DNA of 64,000 nt from Desulforapulum sp034007745 (GCA_034007745.1 JAVEQI010000012.1:1-64000); one strand, 5' to 3'. Counted from the first letter of the stretch, positions 23,409 to 32,717 are shown. Notes: generated by a model not told the origin, from the sequence alone. Numbers and translations: made by a program.

Positions 23409-24466
23409 TCAAGAAAACGCTGCATGGCTGTCACCTCATCAAAGTTTGAGAGTTCCCTTCTGATGCGAATTATCTCTTCCTGCTCCTGATCATCAAGGAG
23501 AAGATCCTCCTTGCGGGTACCTGACTGATTTATGTTGATGGCGGGCCACACCCGCTGCTCTGCACATTCCCTTGAAAGAACCAGATCCATGTTGCCGGTT
23601 CCCTTAAACTCCTGAAATATGATATCGTCCATGCGACTTCCGGTATCAACGAGAATTGTGGCCAGAATTGTCAGAGAACCGCCGTTTTCCAAGTTCCTTG
23701 CCGCACCAAAGATCTTCCTTGGAAAGGCCATGGCATTCGCCCCAAGCCCGCCGGTCATGGTCTTGCCGTGACTGTTGGTCTCGATGTTAAAGGCCCGGGT
23801 CATGCGGGTCAAAGAATCTATGAACACCACCGCATCGTGACCTGTCTCGGCACACCGGATGGCCGTGTGCATGGCAAGCCTTGTCATGCGCATGTGGTGG
23901 GCAATCTGCTGATCAGCCGATGAATAGAACACCTGGGCATCCTTGAGCCCCCGCCTGAAATCGGTCACCTCTTCGGGCCGTTCGTCCACCAGCAGGACAA
24001 AGACTTTGGATTCAGGATGGTTCAGAATTATGGAATTTGCCATGTGTTTCAAAACGGTGGTCTTGCCCGATTTTGGCGGCGAAATAATCAATCCCCTCTG
24101 ACCCTTGCCAATGGGAACAATCAAGTCAAGGGCCCTGCCCATGAGGTCATCTGCTCCCTGGGCCATGGTGTAGCGCTCCAGGGGATTTATGCTGGTCTGG
24201 TCCTGAAGCAGGGATATTCCGGTGTACTCATCAAGGGAAAGGTCGTTTACTGTATGGATTCTCAAGAGTGCAAGATTTTTGTTCCTAGGCCCCTTGCTTT
24301 CCCCTTCCCCCACAATAAAACTTCCCTCCCTTAAATTGAATCGATTGATCAACGGAATAGAGACATAGGGATCCTCGGGCTCCGGCTGATAATTATTTTC
24401 AATGGAGCGCAAAAACCCAAAGCCCCTGTCCATGATCTCTAAATATCCATGTATTGGTTCCAACAT
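23396..24466 (-). CDS. rho: Transcription termination factor Rho, short form
   Basis: A 356-residue Rho from ATG 24466 (GGGAG upstream). It begins directly with the cold-shock-like RNA-binding domain (GYLEIMDRGFGFLRS, PYVSIPLINRFNLREG). The Rho_N helical domain of the roughly 420-residue E. coli protein is missing. The motor is complete: P-loop ISPPKSGKTT (about 128-137), LLVDERPEEVTDF, Walker B AVVFIDSLTRMTRAF, the Q-loop region HGKTMTGGLGANAM and the R-loop/catalytic Arg area ILVDTGSRMDDIIFQEFKGTGNM. Such N-terminally short Rho proteins occur naturally. A second rho elsewhere in the genome cannot be excluded. Confidence 0.93.
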   Translation of the reverse strand: MLEPIHGYLEIMDRGFGFLRSIENNYQPEPEDPYVSIPLINRFNLREGSFIVGEGESKGPRNKNLALLRIHTVNDLSLDEYTGISLLQDQTSINPLERYTMAQGADDLMGRALDLIVPIGKGQRGLIISPPKSGKTTVLKHMANSIILNHPESKVFVLLVDERPEEVTDFRRGLKDAQVFYSSADQQIAHHMRMTRLAMHTAIRCAETGHDAVVFIDSLTRMTRAFNIETNSHGKTMTGGLGANAMAFPRKIFGAARNLENGGSLTILATILVDTGSRMDDIIFQEFKGTGNMDLVLSRECAEQRVWPAININQSGTRKEDLLLDDQEQEEIIRIRRELSNFDEVTAMQRFLDYLD

Positions 24467-24853
24467 CAAACTCCCAGATAAATGATTTGGTAAATAAGCT
24501 TACAATTACTATATATACAGTCATACCAGCAACTTGCTTTTACGTGTGTCTCCCCAGCCTTTACCGATCAAAGCTCGAAACAAAGGACAAGTTGAGATGA
24601 CAAAATGTTATGATCTTAGGATGGCAGTTCATAATCTATTTTGACCAAACATGACTATGAATGACAGATAATTAGATCAAGGATAACTGATAAATTTTTA
24701 CTTTACGCAATAATCAATCGGATTACAAGAGACAAGTGCAGAAAATCCTCATTTTATGTGTCAGCCTGGAGGGGCCGCAGCCCCTGTATAATTAATCCCC
24801 CAGGGCAATTCCTGCCGATCCGGCAAGGAAAAGAGATACCAGGGAACAACCCC
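24467..24853. other. 387-bp intergenic region upstream of rho
   Basis: No gene is seen. The region is A/T-rich around 24500-24740, fitting a promoter region for rho on the minus strand. AGGGGC-TGCG-GCCCCT (minus strand, about 24769-24784) is a perfect 6-bp hairpin downstream of the RNase H-like gene, but no T-run follows it. Confidence 0.5.
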
Positions 24854-25687
24854 TCAATACCACCGCCCTCGAATGCGCTCCACCGTTGCAAAATCTGCGG
24901 AAAAAGGAAGCTCGGGCCGCCGGGGTAGGTCGATGCAATGGGTCTCTGCAAAGGGAGTCTGAGCCAACTTCAGGTTATAGGCCTTGACCATGAGGGTCTC
25001 AAGGTTTACAACGTCCTCAATATTATAGACAAGGAGGGTTTCAAGGGCCCGGCGATCCCTGTTCCTGGCATAGTCGTTCCAGAGCAGGATGGCAAAATAT
25101 CCGTCCACCCCGTCAAGCCCTCCGCGGTCAAGGCCAAGGGCCCGTTCACACCGCTTCAGGCCGCCGCTGAACCCGAGACTCTTGAGTATATAGCGAAGAT
25201 CGATATGAACCTGGTCCAGGCGAATGCCAAATTCATGCTCGATAAAGGGCAGATCAAAACACTTGCCATTGTAGGTTACAATGGTCTTGTACCGGGCGAT
25301 ATCCCGGGGGAAAAGATCCAGGTTCTCGCCTTTTACATAGTAGAGGATGGCGGTGCCGTCGTACAGGGCAATTGTCGTGATGGTCTCACACCAGGGTTCA
25401 AGGCCCGTGGTCTCAATGTCAAGAAAGACCATGGAATTTCGAAATTCGGGGAAAAAGCGCCAGTGAAGGGCCGGAGGAAGCCTCTCTGCAAAATAAGCGT
25501 AGTTGCCCGCCTCCATCTCCTGTCTGGATTGATCCACATGGCGGGCCAGGGTTTCGATGCGCCGGGGGGAAAGACTGAACCCGGTTGAATCATTGAGCCG
25601 GTCCCAGTGGTCAAGCCCGGCAGCCCAAAGGCTCTGTTCGGTCTTGAGGCCGATGCCAGGGATGTGGTGAAAGGTGCTGTTAAGCAT
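24854..25687 (-). CDS. RNase H-like 3'-5' exonuclease domain protein (YprB-like)
   Basis: About 277 residues from ATG 25687 (ACAGGAG upstream). An N-terminal helix-hairpin-helix-like stretch HIPGIGLKTEQSLWAAG is followed by an RNase_H_2/DnaQ-like domain: SMVFLDIETTGLEPW (DxE), YKTIVTYNGKCFDLPFIEHE, HIDLRYILKSLG and YNIEDVVNLETLM (terminal Asp). These are the acidic ligands of a two-metal nuclease. It overlaps the end of dus by 8 bp, so they form an operon. It probably acts in the cytoplasm; the substrate is unknown. Confidence 0.85.
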   Translation of the reverse strand: MLNSTFHHIPGIGLKTEQSLWAAGLDHWDRLNDSTGFSLSPRRIETLARHVDQSRQEMEAGNYAYFAERLPPALHWRFFPEFRNSMVFLDIETTGLEPWCETITTIALYDGTAILYYVKGENLDLFPRDIARYKTIVTYNGKCFDLPFIEHEFGIRLDQVHIDLRYILKSLGFSGGLKRCERALGLDRGGLDGVDGYFAILLWNDYARNRDRRALETLLVYNIEDVVNLETLMVKAYNLKLAQTPFAETHCIDLPRRPELPFSADFATVERIRGRWY

Positions 25688-26729
25688 AGATCTCCTGTTG
25701 GTCCGGGTCAGAATGGCAATGACCGGTGCCCGGTTGAGGCTTATGAAAATGGGCAATTTCCTGCCCTTCAAGCTCTACCTGATACTGGCGGATCAGCTCC
25801 AGGGCCTGGTCCCTGGTTTCAATTCCCGTAAGTGCGCACCTGAAGGCTGAGGCACCGGTAAACCCCTTGACAAACCAGGCGAGCCTGCTTCGCATCATCC
25901 TGCAGGCAGCTCGTTCTCCGATCAGGGCAACATGGGCTGTCACCATCTCCTCCATGATTCGAAAGGTCTCTCCAAGTGATGGTTCACTCCATTGTTCCCC
26001 CCGGAGAAGGGCCTCAATGCCGCTGAAGATAAAGGGATTACCCATAGCACCCCGACCAACCATTACAGCGTCACACCCGGTCTGCTCAACCATGGCTGCC
26101 CCCTGGTAAGGGGTTAAGATATCTCCGTTACCTATAACAGGAATTGTAAGCATCTCTTTTAACCTTGCTATCACCGACCAGTCTGCCCTGCCCTTGAATC
26201 CCTGGAGTGCGGTCCTGGGATGAACGGCAATGGCATCGACTCCGCTGTCTTCGGCCATGCGGGCAATGTCAAAAGCCTGGGAAGCAGAACTGTCCCAGCC
26301 CGAGCGGATCTTGATGGTAAGGGGCATGGACACGGCCCTTCGAACTCTTTGGACTATGGCCCTGGCATTGTCCAAATCCTTCATGAGTGCGACCCCTGCA
26401 CCGGTCCTGGCCACCTTTTTAACGCTACACCCAAAGTTGATATCAATGATATCGGCCATACCCTGATCTTGAATCCACCGGGCCGCATGGGCCATGGACG
26501 AGGCATCTGCACCAAAGATCTGAACGGACACGGGGCGTTCACAGGGATCTGTCCTTAAAAGGTGAATCGTTTTTTCCGAGTTAAACTCAAGCCCCTTGGC
26601 GCTGACCATTTCAGAACATACCAGTGCGCATCCGCAATCCTTTACAATGGTTCTAAAGGCAAGATTTGTAATCCCTGCAAGGGGGGCGAGCACCGTTCTG
26701 CCCTTGATCTCAAGATCGCCTATTTTCAT
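25680..26729 (-). CDS. dusB: tRNA-dihydrouridine synthase (DusB family)
   Basis: A 349-residue FMN-dependent TIM-barrel enzyme that reduces uridines in the tRNA D-loop. Seen: VLAPLAGITNLAFRTIVKDCG, CSEMVSAKGL, RPVSVQIFGAD, IIDINFGCSVKKV with the catalytic Cys-equivalent region, GAGVALMKDL, PLTIKIRSGWD, AIAVHPRTALQGFKGRADW, VIGNGDILTP and DAVMVGRGAMGNPFIF. The C-terminal helical domain follows. The DusB name is an inference from overall motif pattern and could be another Dus subtype. Confidence 0.9.
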   Translation of the reverse strand: MKIGDLEIKGRTVLAPLAGITNLAFRTIVKDCGCALVCSEMVSAKGLEFNSEKTIHLLRTDPCERPVSVQIFGADASSMAHAARWIQDQGMADIIDINFGCSVKKVARTGAGVALMKDLDNARAIVQRVRRAVSMPLTIKIRSGWDSSASQAFDIARMAEDSGVDAIAVHPRTALQGFKGRADWSVIARLKEMLTIPVIGNGDILTPYQGAAMVEQTGCDAVMVGRGAMGNPFIFSGIEALLRGEQWSEPSLGETFRIMEEMVTAHVALIGERAACRMMRSRLAWFVKGFTGASAFRCALTGIETRDQALELIRQYQVELEGQEIAHFHKPQPGTGHCHSDPDQQEIYA

Positions 26730-26753
26730 GGAAAAACTTCCTTTACTACGGAC

Positions 26754-27140
26754 TCATTTTTTCTTTCGGGCACGCACATCAGCAAGGGATATCACATTTC
26801 CACCGCTATTCGAGGGTCTCTCTTTTTTAAGGTATTCCTTTTGGTCAGCCCCTTCTTGCCCCCCATTAGTCCCTTCCCCGGAATCTTTGACTTCCCCCTC
26901 CAGGGGCAGAGGCGACTCAACCACCTCAATCCTCATGGCCTTCCCCCCCATGAAAAATTCCTCGCCGTTGATATAGAGATCCTTCAACGTCCAGGTCACA
27001 GTCTCAAGGGGAAGCTGAAGCATCAGAAGGGTAATATGATACCAGTCCTTTTTCACGTCAGGTTCTATATTCTCGACCCTGGCAAACGAGACAGGGGTAT
27101 TTTCAAGATAGATCAAAACAACATCGTTTTCCTTGGCCAT
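26754..27140 (-). CDS. Conserved hypothetical protein with basic tail
   Basis: A 128-residue protein. The first 85 residues look like a compact beta domain (NDVVLIYLENTPVSFARVENIEPDVKKDW, WYHITLLMLQLPL, WTLKDLYINGEEFFMGGKAMRIE). The rest is a low-complexity linker with Gly/Glu/Asp ending in VISLADVRARKKK. I recall similar short proteins in sulfate reducers but no function. It lies 24 bp upstream of dusB on the same strand. Confidence 0.7.
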   Translation of the reverse strand: MAKENDVVLIYLENTPVSFARVENIEPDVKKDWYHITLLMLQLPLETVTWTLKDLYINGEEFFMGGKAMRIEVVESPLPLEGEVKDSGEGTNGGQEGADQKEYLKKERPSNSGGNVISLADVRARKKK

Positions 27141-27310
27141 ATTTTTTCCTTTTATGTATTCACTATATGCATTTCAAACAATCAACTTACCACAATCTTC
27201 CTTTTTCTTAAAGATAAAGTAACCTTGACCAGCAATTCTAATCCTGGTAATACAAACATGCCCTTTCGGGTAGAATCATCAGTTGTCTGTAAAAAAAGGT
27301 GAACGACAAA

Positions 27311-27949
27311 ATGAACCTGTTGTTTGATCTGGACGGAACCCTCACAGATCCCTATGAGGGTATCACAAAATCCATTGCCCATGCCTTAACTTCCCTGGGA
27401 AGACCTTCACCATCCCGTATGGATTTACGCTGGTGCATAGGTCCGCCCCTGAAGAAAAGCTTTTCCATCCTGCTTGAAACCGAGGATGAGATTCTTGTGG
27501 AAAAAGCCCTGACAATCTATCGGGAACGGTTCGGTTCAATTGGTCTTTTTGAAAACAAGGTCTATCCCGGCATCCCCGGAGCATTAAAAAACCTTGGGGA
27601 GATGGGGCACACCATCCACCTTGCCACATCAAAGCCCAGGATCTTTGCCCGGCGGATTGTCGAGCACTTTAACCTTGACCAATATTTCAACAGCATCCAT
27701 GGAAGCGAGCTTGATGGCACCCGAACGGACAAAACAAGTTTAATCGCCTACATCCTCCACCATGAGTCCTTAGATTCGTCGGCAACGGCAATGGTCGGGG
27801 ATAGAAAGCATGACATGATCGGCGCAAGGGCCAACGGAGTATGGGGAGTTGGGGTGCTCTGGGGCTTTGGGAGCAAAAAAGAACTAACCGATTCAGGCGC
27901 AGGGGCCTGTATTCAAAACCCGTCAGACCTGGCCGCTTCCTTCATATAA
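27311..27949 (+). CDS. HAD-family phosphatase, phosphoglycolate phosphatase-like
   Basis: A 212-residue HAD hydrolase from ATG 27311 (AAGGTGA upstream). Motif I is LLFDLDGTLTDPYEGI, motif II is IHLATSKPRIFARRIVEHF, the Lys region is GTRTDKTSLI and motif III/IV is ATAMVGDRKHDMIGARANGV. The helical cap between motifs I and II is of the C1/Gph type. It would remove phosphate from a small metabolite such as phosphoglycolate. It is a single gene converging on the EamA transporter. Confidence 0.88.
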   Translation: MNLLFDLDGTLTDPYEGITKSIAHALTSLGRPSPSRMDLRWCIGPPLKKSFSILLETEDEILVEKALTIYRERFGSIGLFENKVYPGIPGALKNLGEMGHTIHLATSKPRIFARRIVEHFNLDQYFNSIHGSELDGTRTDKTSLIAYILHHESLDSSATAMVGDRKHDMIGARANGVWGVGVLWGFGSKKELTDSGAGACIQNPSDLAASFI

Positions 27950-27959
27950 ACCGGCAGCC

Positions 27960-28856
27960 TTACTCCTTGTTCATCTGCAGCACGATTACTACCGCTATCA
28001 CCAGAAGAGCCCCGAGTATCTGCAAGGGTGCCAGAGTTTCACCGAGGAAAAGATAGGCGATAATGCCCGCGGCAATGGGCTCAAGGGTCGCAGTTATGCC
28101 GGCACGGGCGGCCCGGATAATGTTAATTCCCTTAAAGTAAAAGGTAAAAGCCACCACCGTTGCCGGAATGGCTATAAAGAGAATCAACAGCCACTGGGAA
28201 AAAGTATAGTCCGCCTCAAAGGCAGCCAAAGGCGGCTGCAAAACATTCCACACCAGGGCCGCAATCAAGGTGGAGTAAAAGATTATGGTGACGGCATGAT
28301 ATTTCTGCATCCAATGTTCGCCATACATGGAATAAAAGGCAAAGGCAAAGGCCGACAAAATACCTGCGACTGTTCCAGCCCGATTCATGGCAAAAACGGT
28401 AAGATCATAACCGCCCACGACCAGGTAGCACCCCAGAGTTGAAACAAATACCGCACCAATGGTAAGCGGCCTGACTTTTTCCTTGAGCACAAAGATGGAA
28501 AAAACAACCATCAGAACCGGGGCCTGGTACTGGAGAAGTATTGCCGAGGCCACGTTGATTTTGCTTATGGCGACAAGGTAGGTGTATTGAACCGCTGCAA
28601 TGCCGAAGGTTCCCAGAAGGATCATATAGGGCAGATCCCGGATGGAAATCTTTAACCGTTCCGGACAAACGACCCTGATCCACAGGAAAAAGGCTGCGCT
28701 TGCAATGGTCACGCGAATCTGAACGAGGTGTTCAGGCGAGACACCTGCGTGGAACATCGCCTTAGATGCAGATCCGCCCGATGCCCACAACACTGCGGCA
28801 CTTACTACATAGAGGTATCCCAGGGCAGGGGTGTTGACAGGTTTTAATTTGGGCAT
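27960..28856 (-). CDS. EamA/DMT family transporter
   Basis: A 298-residue inner-membrane protein with ten predicted helices in two EamA repeats. The first repeat begins YLYVVSAAVLWASGGSASKAMF and the second MNRAGTVAGILSAFAFAFYSMYGE. The last repeat ends PIAAGIIAYLFLGETLAPLQILGALLVIAVVIVLQ, a typical EamA end. Members export metabolites or drugs; the substrate here is unknown. It follows pckG on the same strand after a strong hairpin. Confidence 0.88.
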   Translation of the reverse strand: MPKLKPVNTPALGYLYVVSAAVLWASGGSASKAMFHAGVSPEHLVQIRVTIASAAFFLWIRVVCPERLKISIRDLPYMILLGTFGIAAVQYTYLVAISKINVASAILLQYQAPVLMVVFSIFVLKEKVRPLTIGAVFVSTLGCYLVVGGYDLTVFAMNRAGTVAGILSAFAFAFYSMYGEHWMQKYHAVTIIFYSTLIAALVWNVLQPPLAAFEADYTFSQWLLILFIAIPATVVAFTFYFKGINIIRAARAGITATLEPIAAGIIAYLFLGETLAPLQILGALLVIAVVIVLQMNKE

Positions 28857-28865
28857 TATTCAGAA

Positions 28866-28928
28866 GAATCCGGCCTGAGTCTGATCTGGTTAAAGCTATG
28901 GACCACAGATCATGTGCAGGCCGGATTC
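28866..28928 (-). terminator. Long hairpin between pckG and the EamA gene
   Basis: GAATCCGGCCTG (28866-28877) and CAGGCCGGATTC (28917-28928) form a perfect 12-bp stem, with an inner TGATCTG/CAGATCA stem. It begins 6 bp after the pckG stop on the minus strand. A T-rich run does not follow directly, so it may stabilise the mRNA end rather than act as a classic intrinsic terminator. Confidence 0.55.
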
Positions 28929-28934
28929 CGTTCC

Positions 28935-30851
28935 TTAATTCATGGCAAGCAGCCCCTGCCGCTGCTCGGCAAGGATTTTAAAAAATTTTTCAGGAATGTT
29001 CTTTTCCTTTGAATAGGCCTCAACCTGGAGGTCGATTCGTGCAACGATCTTATCAACGTCAAGGGTAAACTGGCGCTTATAAAGCTCCTCTGAATACTCC
29101 TTGTCGATCAAGATCGAAAAAAGAATCTCTAAATCCTCGTAAAGGGGAAGATTACCCATGGGAGTTACGACATAATCCATCTCTCCATGGGCATAACGTT
29201 CAAGCCAGGCAAGCCACACCTTGACATCCCTTTTTTCGCCCAGAAGTTTTTTTAGGGTGCCGCCCCTTGCCTCATCGGTTAAAAAATAGTTGAGCCCCGC
29301 CATGACCGGTTGTTTATCCCTGGCAATGGCCGGGTTGCCAAAAAATTCAAACTGGGCCGCCATGTAGTCCCCAAGAGCCCCGGGTATAAAAGGAGCATTG
29401 GCCCAGGGAGCACGCTTTACCCCTTTTGCCCCGACTTCGGTTGCCGTTGCTGCAGATACAATACAGGCTCCGATCACAACACCGGCATCGGAGTCATTTG
29501 CCACCCACACCGGAGGCATTGTGTCGCTGTCCCTGCCGCTGTAGGTGAAGATTCTTGTCTCTACACCGGCCGGATTTTCCGCCTCAGGGGAATAATTTGC
29601 AAGGGCAGTCGAGGCAAGGGTACACCGGGAGTTGGGATGGGAGATGGGAACAGGTTCCCCCTTATCATTGGTCATTCCCCGCTGCCAGGCACCCTGGAAA
29701 TTTATCCCAGATTCCGGCGGGTCTTCACCGTTGCCCTCCCAGTGGGGGATGCCGTGCTCGTCCACCAGCACGTTGGACCAGATCACCTCTGTACCTGGTT
29801 TTCTTAAATTCTCCATGAGCATGGGATCACCCTCCCAGTTCACATCCTCCACTATGCCGAAGATTCCGCACTCTGGATTGATGGATCTGATGGTACCGTC
29901 GGAGGCTATCCACATCTGGGCGAGATCATCGCCAACAAACTGATCTCCAGCCATGGCAGTCGTGGTCTTTCCGCACCCAGAAGGGGCGGCACCAACACAC
30001 CAGGTGACCCTGTTGCCAGGCCCGTTGATGCCCGTGATAAACATGTGCTCGGACATCTCAAAGCCCCGGTTTTTATAAACCGCCTTGTCCACGGCAAATC
30101 TGTGGTTCCCCTTTTTGAGCATCAAGGTGTTGCCCGCATAGGTACACTTGTAGGAGTAGGTGGTAAGATAGCTTCGATCCATAAAAACCCTTGCCTGGGG
30201 AAGATCTTCGGTTCGATTCAAACCCTGGCTGTGGAGATTTGTAAAAAAATAGCCCAGGCGTTCCACCTCGGCGTTAAAATGATCAAAGGCGTTTCTATAA
30301 AGAATCTCGGCACTGTGGGCAACATATGCAGAGCTTGTAATCTCAAGGGCCGGGTTGGACATGGGCGCCCCCACCGGCCCCCGTATATAGAACCCTACGA
30401 TCATGGTCATGTCGGCCATGATACCTTCCATATTGGCAGCAATATCCTTTAAAGCGGTCTCCCTGTCCATGCGCTGGGCAAGGGAAGAGATGTCCTCCCA
30501 CTCGTCTGCGATATAAAATGTTCGGTCAAGGATTCTGCCCTGTTCCTTCTCAAGATCAAAGTGAATGGTATGATTTGCCATGGCAAGGGGACTTTCCTCC
30601 CCCCTTTCAAGGGCTAATTTTCGAATGAACGTACGATCCTCGGGTGTACCCGTGTTGATAAAAACCGCCTTTGGCTTGCAAATGGCAATGGCGTTGGCGA
30701 TCTTCTTTCGAACATCGAAGTTGACCTGGCGATCCATTCTTGACAGATGCTTGTCGTCCAGATACTGTTCAAATACTGCATCGATCTTCTCAATAGAATC
30801 AACCTTACCAAGTTCACACGAAATATCGGATCCGACCTGTTTATTAGCCAT
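28935..30851 (-). CDS. pckG: Phosphoenolpyruvate carboxykinase (GTP)
   Basis: A 638-residue GTP-dependent PEPCK. Key motifs: MIVGFYIRGPVGAPMSNPA, GNTLMLKKGNHRFAVDKAVY, the kinase-1a P-loop GAAPSGCGKTTTAM with the reactive Cys of GTP-type enzymes, WIASDGTIRSINPECGIFG, FQGAWQRGMT, and SDAGVVIGACIVSAATATE. It interconverts oxaloacetate plus GTP with PEP, CO2 and GDP and works at the anaplerotic/gluconeogenic node together with the carboxylase at 45.8-49.5 kb. AGAGG precedes the ATG; an AGTTTCCATAAAAA motif lies about 25 bp further up. Confidence 0.96.
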   Translation of the reverse strand: MANKQVGSDISCELGKVDSIEKIDAVFEQYLDDKHLSRMDRQVNFDVRKKIANAIAICKPKAVFINTGTPEDRTFIRKLALERGEESPLAMANHTIHFDLEKEQGRILDRTFYIADEWEDISSLAQRMDRETALKDIAANMEGIMADMTMIVGFYIRGPVGAPMSNPALEITSSAYVAHSAEILYRNAFDHFNAEVERLGYFFTNLHSQGLNRTEDLPQARVFMDRSYLTTYSYKCTYAGNTLMLKKGNHRFAVDKAVYKNRGFEMSEHMFITGINGPGNRVTWCVGAAPSGCGKTTTAMAGDQFVGDDLAQMWIASDGTIRSINPECGIFGIVEDVNWEGDPMLMENLRKPGTEVIWSNVLVDEHGIPHWEGNGEDPPESGINFQGAWQRGMTNDKGEPVPISHPNSRCTLASTALANYSPEAENPAGVETRIFTYSGRDSDTMPPVWVANDSDAGVVIGACIVSAATATEVGAKGVKRAPWANAPFIPGALGDYMAAQFEFFGNPAIARDKQPVMAGLNYFLTDEARGGTLKKLLGEKRDVKVWLAWLERYAHGEMDYVVTPMGNLPLYEDLEILFSILIDKEYSEELYKRQFTLDVDKIVARIDLQVEAYSKEKNIPEKFFKILAEQRQGLLAMN

Positions 30852-30918
30852 CTATCCTCTTTGACTCCTCATTCATATTTTTATGGAAACTTCCAACCGT
30901 CTCGCTATCCAATCCCTC

Positions 30919-30992
30919 TTAGAACCGCAGATTAAACAAATGGGGCAACAGGCAAATTGTTTCGTTCAAATCATTTAATCTGCGGTTCTTAA
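30919..30992. repeat. Inverted repeat with 16-bp perfect arms
   Basis: AGAACCGCAGATTAAA (30921-30936) and TTTAATCTGCGGTTCT (30974-30989) are perfect inverted copies separated by 37 bp. It sits about 70 bp upstream of pckG. It may be a small mobile palindrome or a regulatory hairpin. Confidence 0.6.
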
Positions 30993-31333
30993 TAAGTCAA
31001 TCATCGTAATTTCTTTTAACACTTTAAGACTAAAAATCAAACAGTTTCAAAAAAAAGAGAAAACTCCATCAAAAAAATTAAAATGATCATGGATCCGGGG
31101 ATATGTTATTCTAGGTTGTTTTTTTAAAAAAATACACAATTTGGCAGCGACACAAGTCCATTTTTGAACGAATGATTTCAGGAGAGACACCTCCATACGT
31201 ATCTTTGTCCATTATGCCTTTGCAGCAGTGGCACTGGGGTTTTACGGCGGTGAAGCCTGACCTATGTTAGAAGCCATGCCCTCCGTGGTGCTGGGGGGCG
31301 ACCATAATACTCTCCCTTGCTCTTGTCCTTGTA

Positions 31334-31593
31334 TTGCAAAAATCTCTCCTGGAGCGCTATGTTGAGGCAGTCCCCCCGCTTGATCAGACTAAACGCCAGT
31401 TCATCAGGCCCCGCCCCCCAGCCCGGGAGTTAACATTGCAGGTGAAATTGTCTTTTGCCAGGAGGTTGGGGGAGACGGTTTTGACTATTTACCCCTTCCT
31501 GGGAAAAAACTCGGCATTGTGGTTGCCGACGCAACAGGCCACGGGGTGGGGGCAACCCTTTACATGACAACGGCCAGGGCCTTTATAACGTAA
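31334..31593 (+). pseudogene. Remnant of a SpoIIE/RsbU-type serine phosphatase gene
   Basis: From 31429 the frame reads VNIAGEIVFCQEVGGDGFDY, then GKKLGIVVADATGHGVGATLYMTTARAFIT, and stops at 31591-31593. This is the first half of a PP2C/SpoIIE phosphatase core, whose norm is AGE-GGD-DY and GDVTGHGVGAAL-ATARA. The upstream part is out of frame and the downstream half is missing. A further 200 bp upstream (31140-31330) shows broken hydrophobic frames that could be the lost membrane segment. Confidence 0.6.
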
Positions 31594-31758
31594 AATCATA
31601 AAACAGGGTGCGGAATGTGAGCCAAAAAAGAATTTTTGAAGTTTTTAGCTAATTCTTGACAAAAGGCAAAAAAGCAATAATTTGTTTTAATATAATCTTA
31701 GAAGAATGTTGGGAAAATGGGCATTTTCAATAACACCCATGGGAAGAGGCGCAAAATT

Positions 31759-32316
31759 ATGAAAAACTACAAAATTGCAGTTATCGTAGGAAGCCTTCGT
31801 AAAGAATCTTTTAACCTGAAAACAGCCAAAGCATTGATAGAGAATGCACCGGGATCATTATCTCTTAAAATATTAAACATAGCTGATCTTCCGATGTTTA
31901 ATGAGGACCTGGAAGCAACTCCACCAAATGAATGGGTAGAATTCCGGGAGCAAATCATCGCTGCTGATGGACTTCTCTTTTTGACGCCTGAATATAACCG
32001 CTCGGTACCCGGTGTTTTAAAAAATGCGATTGATGTAGGCTCCCGTCCTTATGGTCAAAATTGCTGGGACGGTAAACCTGGAGCTATTATTAGTGTTTCT
32101 ATTGGAAACATCAGTGGTTTTGGTGCCAATCATCATTTGCGTCAATCACTGGTTTTTGTCAATGTGCCCACCATGGCGCAGCCTGAAGCTTACATTGGAG
32201 GAGCTGCAGCACTTTTTGACGATAAGGGAAAGCTGACGAACGACTCTACCAAAGCCTTCCTGAATAGCTTTATGGCAGCCTTTGAAAAATGGGTTGATAC
32301 AAATGCGCAGCAATAG
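31759..32316 (+). CDS. NADPH-dependent FMN reductase
   Basis: A 185-residue flavodoxin-fold protein from ATG 31759 (AAGAGG upstream). Seen: IAVIVGSLRKESFNLKTAKAL (FMN phosphate loop), LPMFNEDLEATPP, ADGLLFLTPEYNRSVPGVLKNAIDVGSR and GKPGAIISVSIGNISGFGANHHLRQSL. The motifs fit the chromate/quinone/FMN reductase group (ChrR/YieF-like). It is A/T-richer than the core genes and stands at the start of an accessory region with many remnants, so transfer is plausible. Confidence 0.85.
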   Translation: MKNYKIAVIVGSLRKESFNLKTAKALIENAPGSLSLKILNIADLPMFNEDLEATPPNEWVEFREQIIAADGLLFLTPEYNRSVPGVLKNAIDVGSRPYGQNCWDGKPGAIISVSIGNISGFGANHHLRQSLVFVNVPTMAQPEAYIGGAAALFDDKGKLTNDSTKAFLNSFMAAFEKWVDTNAQQ

Positions 32317-32342
32317 CGAGAGCATTGTTTTTTATGTTTATG

Positions 32343-32425
32343 CGCACCGATCTTTCCCCTGGTTTATCGATGACTGTGGTTGCTGCCGATGATCAGAATG
32401 CACCTAAAGTCGGATTGCCTATCAG
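32343..32425 (+). pseudogene. Possible multicopper-oxidase remnant
   Basis: A short frame reads LSPGLSMTVVAADDQNAPKV, close to the G-x-x-MTVVAADGQN stretch of CopA-like multicopper oxidases. No further homology is visible on either side. It stands between an FMN reductase and a copper ATPase, which makes a copper-related origin plausible, but only about 27 residues support it. Confidence 0.3.
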
Positions 32426-32507
32426 GATAATATCTTTCTTATTCTGAATGAACCCAATAGCCATAAGGTTTAAATCAATTTATTTTGACATTTTGCTCTA
32501 AAAGATC

Positions 32508-32569
32508 AGCAATTCTAATTTTGAATTTCAGATTGCCGCATCTATTGTAAAATCAAAATTAAAATTGCT
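32508..32569. repeat. A/T-rich inverted repeat upstream of the copper ATPase
   Basis: The 21-bp arm starting AGCAATTCTAATTTTGA (32508-32528) is inverted at 32549-32569 with two mismatches and a 20-bp loop. TAAAAGATC is also repeated directly just outside both arms. It lies 149 bp before the ATPase start and could be an imported terminator or mobile-element end. Confidence 0.5.
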
Positions 32570-32717
32570 GCTAAAAGATCTGACAGGTTCAGTGCACAAC
32601 TTTAACTGCTTCTTGAAAACGAACAAAAGTCCTGTACGATATGCGTATATTGTTTTCTGAAAGCACCCTTACTTATCCTTCTAAAAGACAATTTACAAAT
32701 TATATGGGGATAGCGAA

